Assembly: GCA_049965515.1 (NCBI GenBank)
Contig: JBMFWG010000071.1
Span: 1-5,438 of the forward strand
Source: UBA4572 sp049965515
GTDB lineage: Bacteria > Nitrospirota > Leptospirillia > Leptospirillales > Leptospirillaceae
Direction: 5' to 3'
DNA: 5,438 nucleotides
A program made the translations under genes and the position numbers. Under the pieces are notes generated by a model. The model was not told where the DNA came from. It searched no databases and worked only from the letters and a program-made list of their open reading frames with translations. Below are positions 1 to 5,438 of the stretch, in pieces. Numbering within the stretch: the stretch's first letter is position 1; the number at the start of each line of letters is the position of its first letter.

Positions 1-74
1 ATCGAAGGAGAGGCCAACCCCTCTCTCTCCGGAAACCGTTCCGACAACCAGGGGAAAGGAATCGAATCGGATGA
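1..74 (+). CDS. Possible 3' end of an upstream gene (partial, unidentified)
   Basis: The frame beginning at base 3 is open from the left edge to a TGA at 72-74. That stop overlaps the ATG of the next gene in an ATGA arrangement, which is typical of translationally coupled genes in an operon. The visible tail is about 23 residues, arginine-rich and hydrophilic, and matches nothing I recognise. All three forward frames are open at this edge: the frame from base 1 runs to a TGA at 103-105, and the frame from base 2 is that of the following gene. The choice therefore rests only on the ATGA overlap. An AdoMet decarboxylase would suit the context, but nothing in the sequence shows it. The stretch could equally be non-coding leader. 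Confidence 0.25.
   Translation, partial: RRRGQPLSLRKPFRQPGERNRIG
55..60 (+). promoter_or_regulatory. Ribosome binding site of the aminopropyltransferase gene
   Basis: AAAGGA at 55-60, within a purine-rich stretch from about 51, lies 10 bases before the ATG at 71. It supports that start codon. No other in-frame ATG, GTG or TTG exists between the left edge and 71. The spacing is slightly long but acceptable. Confidence 0.55.
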
Positions 75-991
75 GCCAAGCGAGAGCCTCCAAGTGGTAT
101 ATTGAGTACGCGGCCCCGTCCTTGGGTCACATGCATGGGATTGACGGAATCATCGTCTCCCGGCAGACCCAGTTCCAGAAGGTCGACATCCTGAAGACCA
201 ATGTCTACGGGAAGGCACTGGCACTCGACGAGAAGATGCAGTCGACCCAGGAGGACGAGTTCATCTACCACGAGGCACTGGTTCACCCCGCAATGATCGC
301 CCATCCTGCCCCACGGTCTGTGTTTATCGTGGGAGGGGGAGAAGGAGCCACCCTCAGGGAGGCACTCCGTCACCCCACCGTCGAGCGGGCCGTCATGGTA
401 GATATAGACGATCAGGTCATTTCTCTCTCCCGGGAACACCTTCCCGAGTGGCACCAGGGAGCCTTCGATGACCCTCGGGCCGAGGTTATCTCCACCGATG
501 CCCGAAAGTATCTCGAGGAGTCACAAGAAATCTTTGACGTCATCATTACCGACCTCTCGGAGCCTGTCGAGGAAGGTCCCGCCTATCTTCTCTATACCCG
601 GGAGTTTTACAAGATCGCTTGCGACCACCTCTCACCGGGTGGGACGATTTCGGTTCAGGCAGGTTCAGCCGCCCACCCTTTCCTCCTTGCCTTCTCTTCC
701 GTTTACCAGACGATGAGAACGGCCTTCCCCACCGTACGGGGATTTTCCGTCAACATTCCCTCCTTTGGCCTGCCATGGGGATTTACCTTGGCCTCGAAAG
801 GTGTCGACCCTCTCTCCATGAGTCGGGAGGTCGTCGACAGGGTTCTGGCCGAGAGGGGCCTCGCCGATCTGCGTTTCTACGACGGGCTGGCCCACCAGGG
901 AATTTTTGGCCTCCCCCGACATATCCGTGCAGGACTCGACAGCGCCAACCTCATTATTGAGGACAACCACCCCATCTTCACCTACCACTAG
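71..991 (+). CDS. speE: Aminopropyltransferase, spermidine synthase family (Thermus SpeE / ACL5-like)
   Basis: A 306-residue soluble enzyme predicted to transfer the aminopropyl group of decarboxylated AdoMet to an amine acceptor, giving spermidine, aminopropylagmatine or a related polyamine plus methylthioadenosine. The N-terminal beta domain is residues 1-70 and contains MQSTQEDEFIYHE (56-68). The Rossmann methyltransferase-like domain follows. It has the nucleotide loop GGGEGATLRE (88-97), the acidic strand end MVDID (109-113), PEWHQGAFDDPR (125-136), DAR (143-145) and the catalytic loop DLSEP (161-165). By recall, GGGEGATLRE and PEWHQGAFDDPR match Thermus thermophilus SpeE, which uses agmatine. 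IPSF..WGF (229-238) recalls the plant thermospermine synthase ACL5. The catalytic loop has Glu164 where Asp is usual. Length is normal for the family. The start is set by ATG 71 with its ribosome binding site and by homologue length. The decarboxylase follows 15 bases later. The family is certain; the acceptor amine is not. Confidence 0.93.
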   Translation: MSQARASKWYIEYAAPSLGHMHGIDGIIVSRQTQFQKVDILKTNVYGKALALDEKMQSTQEDEFIYHEALVHPAMIAHPAPRSVFIVGGGEGATLREALRHPTVERAVMVDIDDQVISLSREHLPEWHQGAFDDPRAEVISTDARKYLEESQEIFDVIITDLSEPVEEGPAYLLYTREFYKIACDHLSPGGTISVQAGSAAHPFLLAFSSVYQTMRTAFPTVRGFSVNIPSFGLPWGFTLASKGVDPLSMSREVVDRVLAERGLADLRFYDGLAHQGIFGLPRHIRAGLDSANLIIEDNHPIFTYH

Positions 992-1006
992 GCGATCCGA
1001 CTCTCC

Positions 1007-2515
1007 ATGGACCAAAGCAAAACCCCTCTTTTCGACGCGATGGTCTCCCTCGCGGAAAGCCGAAAGGTCTCCTTCCATACCCCGGGGCACAAGAGCGGAA
1101 AAGGAATATCAACACGCTTTCGGAAATTTGTTGGTCCCCGGGTCTTTTCCATTGACCTGACCTGCCTCGACGAGGTGGACTCCCTCCAGAAGCCCCGGGG
1201 GGTCATCAAGGAGTCCCAAGAGCTTGCGGCGGAAATTTATGGAGCCGATCAGTCCTACTTTCTCGTCAACGGAACCTCCGGCGGAAACCAGGCCATGATT
1301 GTGGCCACACTCTCTCCCGACGAGCCCGTCCTTGTGACCCGAAATGTTCACAAGTCCGTGATCTCAGGAATGGTCATGACCGGATGTCGTCCCGTCTTTA
1401 TTCCGTTTCGCTCGGGACACAATGCCTCCTTCCCGCTCAACTACGGAACAGCCGACATTCTCGAAAGTCTCGATGCCCATCCGGAAATCCGGACACTCTA
1501 CATCACCTCGCCTAACTACTACGGCGTGACGGTGGATCTGGTCAAGGTAGCAGAAGCGGCCCATGCCCGGGGTGTGCGGGTTCTTCTCGATGAAGCCCAT
1601 GGCCCCCACCTGCACTTTCATCCCGAACTTCCCTCGTCAGGCATGGCCGCCGGGATCGACTTGGCAGTCCAGTCGACCCACAAGATCATCGGAGGAATGA
1701 CCCAGGCCTCCATGCTCCATGCCCGGGCCGAGCGCATCGACATCGCCCGACTGTCAAGCGTTCTTCGCTACCTGCAGACAACCAGTCCCTCCTATATTCT
1801 GATGGCCTCGCTCGACCTGGCACGCATGCAGATGGCAACCGAGGGAACCAAGCTCCTGGGCCGGGCCCTGGAGCTGGCTCGATGGGCCCGATTGAAGATC
1901 CGTGAAATTCCTGGGCTCAAGTGCGCCAACCGAAGCGAGATCAAGGCTCTTTCCGCCGGAGAAAACGACCTCGACGAGACAAAGCTCACCATCGATGTCC
2001 GAGGATGGGGTGTTACTGGCTACCAGATCTCCCAGCGACTGAACCTTGAGTTCGGAATCCAGGTAGAGATGGCCGATATTGACCATGTGCTGATCATCGT
2101 GAGCATCGGCGACCATCGAGGAGATCTCGAGCGCTTAGTTTCGGCCCTCCGGACCCTGGCCACCGAAAACAGGAGTCTTTCTCAGCGCCCACCCGTTCCC
2201 TCCATGGTCTTTTTCGACAACCTTCTTCGGATGACTCCACGGGACGCCTTCTTTGCGCCTCACGAGACACTGCCCCTTGAGTCCTCCTCGGGAAGAATCG
2301 CCGCGGACATTGTCACGGTCTACCCCCCGGGGGTGCCCCTTCTCCTTCCCGGGGAAGAGATCACCCCGATGGTGATCGATACGCTGTGCCGCTTCCGAGA
2401 CTCAGGCGCCACCATGGACGGTCTCGACATGACCAATCGTCTGATTACGGTTGTTCGAGGCCACCCCCCCTATTCCTCTCCCCATTGCAGAGAACTTCCA
2501 GAGCGAGGAGAATAA
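1007..2515 (+). CDS. speA: Orn/Lys/Arg decarboxylase, Bacillus SpeA type (probable arginine decarboxylase)
   Basis: A 502-residue cytosolic PLP enzyme of fold type I that decarboxylates a basic amino acid; arginine to agmatine is the favoured reaction. Visible in order are PGHK (26-29), the PLP-phosphate region GTSGGN (89-94), NVHKS with the probable ring-stacking His115 (113-117), DEAHG with the cofactor Asp195 (195-199), and STHK with the Schiff-base Lys226 (223-226) followed by TQAS. The C-terminal domain has MTPRDAFF, then SGRIAADIV leading into YPPG (439-442) and LLPGE. Layout and length match Bacillus subtilis SpeA (about 490 residues) and lack the extra N-terminal wing domain of the long enterobacterial inducible decarboxylases. 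All key residues are intact. Lysine (cadaverine) or ornithine specificity cannot be excluded from sequence alone. The aminopropyltransferase next to it favours arginine. ATG 1007 has only a weak AGGCG (990-994) before it, so translation may be coupled to the upstream gene. Confidence 0.92.
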   Translation: MDQSKTPLFDAMVSLAESRKVSFHTPGHKSGKGISTRFRKFVGPRVFSIDLTCLDEVDSLQKPRGVIKESQELAAEIYGADQSYFLVNGTSGGNQAMIVATLSPDEPVLVTRNVHKSVISGMVMTGCRPVFIPFRSGHNASFPLNYGTADILESLDAHPEIRTLYITSPNYYGVTVDLVKVAEAAHARGVRVLLDEAHGPHLHFHPELPSSGMAAGIDLAVQSTHKIIGGMTQASMLHARAERIDIARLSSVLRYLQTTSPSYILMASLDLARMQMATEGTKLLGRALELARWARLKIREIPGLKCANRSEIKALSAGENDLDETKLTIDVRGWGVTGYQISQRLNLEFGIQVEMADIDHVLIIVSIGDHRGDLERLVSALRTLATENRSLSQRPPVPSMVFFDNLLRMTPRDAFFAPHETLPLESSSGRIAADIVTVYPPGVPLLLPGEEITPMVIDTLCRFRDSGATMDGLDMTNRLITVVRGHPPYSSPHCRELPERGE

Positions 2516-2537
2516 AGAGACAGCCTTTCCCTTTGCC

Positions 2538-2543
2538 GAGGAG
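2538..2543 (+). promoter_or_regulatory. Ribosome binding site fixing the UPF0182 start
   Basis: GAGGAG at 2538-2543 lies 7 bases before ATG 2551. The reading frame is open further upstream to 2386, but that part overlaps the decarboxylase end and encodes an arginine/proline-rich stretch unlike a membrane protein start. This site decides for 2551. Confidence 0.75.
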
Positions 2544-2550
2544 TGTATCC

Positions 2551-5292
2551 ATGCGTCAGAAGTGGCCCCTCGTGGCCCTTGTACTCGTCATCGCCCTTTA
2601 CTTCGGGGCGCAAGACCTCCTTGACCTCTGGGCGCGTCTTCTCTGGTTCGCCTCCAATCATCAATCAGCGGTCTACCTTAAACTTCTCGAGGTCCGAGGG
2701 GAGATCTTCGTCGCGGCATTCCTTCTGTTTTATCTTATTTTCTCCCTCATTCTGCGCCCACTTCTTCTAGGGACACCAGGAATTTTACTAGGCCGCCGGA
2801 TACCCGGAGGTCCGCCCCCGCTCACACTAGAGGCCTCTTTCGTTCGCCGCGCATCAGGGACGGCGCTCCTACTCCTTGCGCTTTTTCTGGCTCTCCCCTA
2901 CTCGGGAACGGAAAATGCCCTGAGGCTTCTCGCGGCCATCAACGCTCCTGCCACGCCAGAGAGGGATCCAATCCTCCATCTCCCCCTCTCGTTTTACCTT
3001 TTTCATCTTCCACTCTATGACGACATTGTTTCTCTGACTCTCGAAGCCTTCCTGATCGCGGCCTTTCTGGCGGCCATCGTGGGCCTGATGACCCGACGTG
3101 TCTTTTTAGGGGACGGGACAGTCCGACTCGACCCGAGTCTTCTGCGTCCGATCCTTCATGCCCTCGCCGGGATTTCCCTTGTCCTCTCCATCGAGGCCCT
3201 GCTGGCCCGAACCCGAACCCTTCTCTCAAGCCATCAGGGATTTTCCGGAGCCTCCTATACCGATCTCCATGCCCGTATCCCAGTCTCAACCCTTCTGGCC
3301 GCAACGTTGGCCCTTTTGGCCCTGGCACTCCTTGTGGAAAGCTTCCGGGAGAAAAAGACCCTCTCAAAGGCCCTTGCCATGACGGCTGGAACCCTCTGGG
3401 TCGCCGGGCTTTTAATCTTCCCCTGGGGGCTTTCGCGCTTCGTGGTTCTTCCGAATCAGTTCAACCAGGAGAAGCCCTTTATCGAAAACAACATCGAGGC
3501 CACCCGCAAAGCCTTCGGCGTTGACCGGGGAAAGTCCGAAAGGATCGCCAGCATCTCCGACCTGACATCGGAAGATATCACCCGCAACATGGCCACTATC
3601 CGGAACATCCGGCTTTGGGATCACCGTCCGATGCTGACAACCGTTCGCCAGCTCCAGCAGATCCGAACCTACTATACCTTCCCCATTCTAGCCACCGACC
3701 GCTACATGCTGGACGGGTCTCTCCGGCAAGTGCTCGTGGCTCCCCGGGAGATCTCCTACCCCAACCTTCCGAGTCCCAACTGGATCAATGTCCACCTGAC
3801 CTATACCCATGGCCATGGCCTGATCATGTCCCCCGTCAATCGTGTCACAAATGAAGGTCTCCCCGAGTTCTGGCTGCGGGACATTCCCCCTCTTTCTTCT
3901 GTGCCGATCTCCCTTCTCCACTCGCGAATCTATTACGGTGACCAGGCTTCTCCCTACGCCATCGTCAATACCCGAATTCCGGAGTTTGACTATCCCAAAG
4001 GGCGCCAGAACATCTCCAACCATTACGATGCCAAGGGAGGCATTCGACTCTCCGATCCCATGCGGCGCCTGCTCTACTCTTACAAGTACGGCACCCTCAA
4101 GATCTTTCTTTCCAGCGCCATCACCCCGGAGAGCCGGATTATCGTTCACCGGAATATTTTCGACATCGTTCACAGGCTGGCTCCCTTTCTCTCACTCGAT
4201 CCCGATGTGGTTCCCATCATCGGCCCCCAGGGGCGCCTCCTTTGGATGATGGACGCCTATACCACCTCCCGCCACTACCCCAACGCCACCGCCATTTCTG
4301 CCGCCAAAGGATTTTTTCACATCAGACGCCTCTTTCAGGGAGGCCACAGAAAGGCGCTGACCTCCTGGAAGGGGGAGATCAACTACATCAGAAATCCGGT
4401 CAAGGTCCTTATTGATCCCAAAACCGGCACGGCCCGCTTTTATGTCATCGATCCCTCCGACCCCATTCTGGCCGCCTATCGAAAAAGCTTTCCGTCACTC
4501 TTTTCCCCTCTGACCGACCTTCCTCCAGAGGTCGTTCCCCATCTCAGGTTTCCCCCGGCACTTTTCTCCCTTCAGGCCAGCATTCTGGCTGCCTACCACA
4601 TGACCGATCCTCAGGTCTTCTTCAATCGTGAAGATCTTTGGTCACTCGCCACCCGGGATAATCGTCCTCTGGCCCCCTACTACATGGTCATGCGCCTTCC
4701 CGGAGAGACTCAGGAAGAGTACGTCATGATGCTTCCCTACACCCCTGCCCATCGGGACAATCTCTCCGCCTGGCTCGTAGGCCGACAAGACAGGGGACAT
4801 ATGGGCGAGCTTCGCATCTACCGCTCCCCCAAGGAGCGTCTCGTTTATGGCCCCAACCAGATCGAAGCTCGAATTGATCAGCAGGGCCCCATTTCCAAGC
4901 AGCTGACTCTCTGGAACCAGCAAGGCTCTCATGTGGTCAGAGGAACCCTTCTCATCATCCCTGTCGCCCAGTCACTCCTGTATGTGGAACCGCTCTATCT
5001 TGCGGCCACCAGTCCAGGATCCCTCCCGGAGCTCAGGCGGGTGATTGTCTCCATGGGAGACCGGGTCGTCATGAAAAAAACTCTGGAGTCCGCCCTTGAG
5101 GCTCTCTTTTCGGAAGCCCCTCCGTCGGGACTGGAACGGTCAGGGGCACCGGCAGTGACGAGCCACTCGGAAAAGGGGCTGGGGCGATTAAAACAGCTGG
5201 GAGAGGAGGCGGAAGAGGCCATGAAAAGGGGAAATCTCTCCCTTTTTGGGGATCGGGTCCAGAAGATCCTGAAGGCCCTTGAAAAAGAGTGA
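2551..5292 (+). CDS. UPF0182 (COG1615) family multi-pass membrane protein, function unknown
   Basis: A 913-residue protein starting at ATG 2551 with a short basic stretch and then a membrane segment. Hydrophobic segments lie near residues 6-20, 51-73, 102-118, 163-181, 200-219, 246-264 and 274-293, giving about seven helices. Between segments 3 and 4 is the conserved DPILHLPLSFYLFHLPLYDD (139-158), and YTDLHAR (236-242) lies before segment 6. After helix 7 a large soluble domain begins, with PNQFNQEKPFI (301-311), RLWDHRP then RQLQQIR (354-372), DRYMLDG (383-389), YTHGHG (418-423), YYGD (461-464), MDAYTTS (567-573), NYIRNPVKV (611-619), FYVIDPSDPI (630-639), YHMTDP (682-687), YGPNQIEARIDQ (766-777) and LYVEPLYL (810-817). 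A low-complexity linker (about 854-874) leads to a charged helical tail with RLKQLGEEAEEAMKRGN (879-895). All of this is as I know the family; full length is usual at roughly 900-1000. The soluble part is probably extracytoplasmic, but the sequence does not prove topology. It has no enzymatic motif I recognise. The gene lies 35 bases behind the decarboxylase, so it probably shares its transcript. Confidence 0.93.
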   Translation: MRQKWPLVALVLVIALYFGAQDLLDLWARLLWFASNHQSAVYLKLLEVRGEIFVAAFLLFYLIFSLILRPLLLGTPGILLGRRIPGGPPPLTLEASFVRRASGTALLLLALFLALPYSGTENALRLLAAINAPATPERDPILHLPLSFYLFHLPLYDDIVSLTLEAFLIAAFLAAIVGLMTRRVFLGDGTVRLDPSLLRPILHALAGISLVLSIEALLARTRTLLSSHQGFSGASYTDLHARIPVSTLLAATLALLALALLVESFREKKTLSKALAMTAGTLWVAGLLIFPWGLSRFVVLPNQFNQEKPFIENNIEATRKAFGVDRGKSERIASISDLTSEDITRNMATIRNIRLWDHRPMLTTVRQLQQIRTYYTFPILATDRYMLDGSLRQVLVAPREISYPNLPSPNWINVHLTYTHGHGLIMSPVNRVTNEGLPEFWLRDIPPLSSVPISLLHSRIYYGDQASPYAIVNTRIPEFDYPKGRQNISNHYDAKGGIRLSDPMRRLLYSYKYGTLKIFLSSAITPESRIIVHRNIFDIVHRLAPFLSLDPDVVPIIGPQGRLLWMMDAYTTSRHYPNATAISAAKGFFHIRRLFQGGHRKALTSWKGEINYIRNPVKVLIDPKTGTARFYVIDPSDPILAAYRKSFPSLFSPLTDLPPEVVPHLRFPPALFSLQASILAAYHMTDPQVFFNREDLWSLATRDNRPLAPYYMVMRLPGETQEEYVMMLPYTPAHRDNLSAWLVGRQDRGHMGELRIYRSPKERLVYGPNQIEARIDQQGPISKQLTLWNQQGSHVVRGTLLIIPVAQSLLYVEPLYLAATSPGSLPELRRVIVSMGDRVVMKKTLESALEALFSEAPPSGLERSGAPAVTSHSEKGLGRLKQLGEEAEEAMKRGNLSLFGDRVQKILKALEKE

Positions 5293-5320
5293 TTGGAAGA
5301 GAAAGATGGCTCAGCCAATC
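5291..5320 (+). repeat. Short inverted repeat at the end of the UPF0182 gene
   Basis: GATTGG (5291-5296), starting at the second base of the TGA stop, is matched by CCAATC (5315-5320) with an 18-base loop. An internal GGC-TCA-GCC (5308-5316) would compete with it. There is no T-run after it, so it is not a standard intrinsic terminator. It may be an mRNA 3' end structure or chance. Confidence 0.3.
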
Positions 5321-5335
5321 GGCACATCCTCTGAC

Positions 5336-5351
5336 AGTGATCTCCGTCACT
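5336..5351 (+). repeat. Small perfect hairpin in the downstream spacer
   Basis: AGTGA (5336-5340) and TCACT (5347-5351) form a perfect 5-base stem with a 6-base loop. It is too short and too AT-rich to act as an intrinsic terminator and has no T-tract. It could be half-sites of an operator for the following gene, but no known regulator motif is recognised. Confidence 0.25.
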
Positions 5352-5423
5352 TAAGCCCTATTGGGTGCACGTCAGATTTGTGAGAAAGTCCGTTTTTACA
5401 GATTTTCCTGTTTTCAGTGCGTC

Positions 5424-5437
5424 AGGAGAGGGGCATG
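5424..5437 (+). promoter_or_regulatory. Ribosome binding site and probable start of the next gene (cut by the edge)
   Basis: AGGAGAGG at 5424-5431 precedes ATG at 5435-5437; AGGAG ends 6 bases before the ATG. This is the best Shine-Dalgarno match in the window. Only four bases of the putative gene are present, so its product cannot be named. The preceding 142-base spacer (5293-5434) holds no open frame I would call a gene. It becomes T-rich from about 5377, with runs at 5393-5397, 5403-5406 and 5411-5414. This would suit a separate promoter or leader, but no convincing -35/-10 pair is visible. Confidence 0.5.
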
Positions 5438-5438
5438 C

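Noticed and set aside
665..1090. Open frame on the minus strand over the aminopropyltransferase end
   Set aside because: It lies antisense to two clearly conserved genes, and its glycine/arginine-rich translation has no recognisable domain. It is a shadow frame in GC-rich DNA.
2386..2550. 5' extension of the UPF0182 reading frame by 55 codons
   Set aside because: It overlaps the decarboxylase end, encodes an arginine/proline-rich stretch without family resemblance, and has no ribosome binding site as good as GAGGAG before ATG 2551.
3688..4173. 161-codon open frame on the minus strand inside the UPF0182 gene
   Set aside because: The + strand here carries many conserved family motifs; the antisense product resembles nothing and has no supporting start signal.
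5291..5351. Intrinsic terminator after the UPF0182 gene
   Set aside because: The two inverted repeats have weak stems and neither is followed by a T-run. The T-runs at 5393 and beyond have no stable stem directly before them.
5378..5420. Sigma-70 promoter with TTGTGA (5378) or TTTACA (5395) as -35
   Set aside because: At a 16-18 base spacing neither is followed by a convincing TATAAT-like -10 element.
1..5438. Mobile element, CRISPR, defence or phage system
   Set aside because: No repeats of suitable length, transposase, integrase or defence domain is visible. All three complete genes belong to recognised housekeeping or conserved families.

Overview
The window holds three complete, co-directional genes on the + strand, tightly packed. 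They are an aminopropyltransferase of the spermidine synthase family (71-991), a PLP-dependent Orn/Lys/Arg decarboxylase of the Bacillus SpeA type (1007-2515), and a large UPF0182 (COG1615) membrane protein (2551-5292). The gaps are 15 and 35 bases, so one transcript is likely. The sequence starts inside or just after an unseen upstream gene. It ends with a strong ribosome binding site and an ATG that probably opens a further gene.

Organism: this is bacterial chromosomal DNA, clearly above 50% GC by eye, with C/G-rich third codon positions and Shine-Dalgarno starts. The aminopropyltransferase resembles the Thermus / plant ACL5 branch, the decarboxylase resembles the Gram-positive SpeA branch, and UPF0182 is patchily distributed (actinobacteria, cyanobacteria, clostridia and some others). 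This mixture would fit a deep-branching environmental bacterium such as a Leptospirillum/Nitrospirota-type lineage. That placement is an inference from recall and is not proven by the sequence.

How the genes work together: the first two fit a short polyamine route. The decarboxylase would make agmatine (or cadaverine) from arginine (or lysine). The aminopropyltransferase would then add an aminopropyl group from decarboxylated S-adenosylmethionine. Because the aminopropyltransferase is closest, by remembered motifs, to the Thermus enzyme that accepts agmatine, the arginine -> agmatine -> N1-aminopropylagmatine -> spermidine route is the leading hypothesis. The other enzymes needed (AdoMet decarboxylase and a ureohydrolase) are not in the window. 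The UPF0182 protein has about seven membrane segments followed by a large soluble domain. Its function is unknown in every lineage I know of, and its place behind two polyamine genes is the most useful clue here.

No RNA genes, CRISPR arrays, insertion sequences, phage genes or defence systems are visible. The only non-coding stretches are the left edge (about 70 bases), two short intergenic gaps and the 142-base region from 5293 to 5434. This looks like an ordinary metabolic region with a few details worth checking, not a new mobile or defence system.
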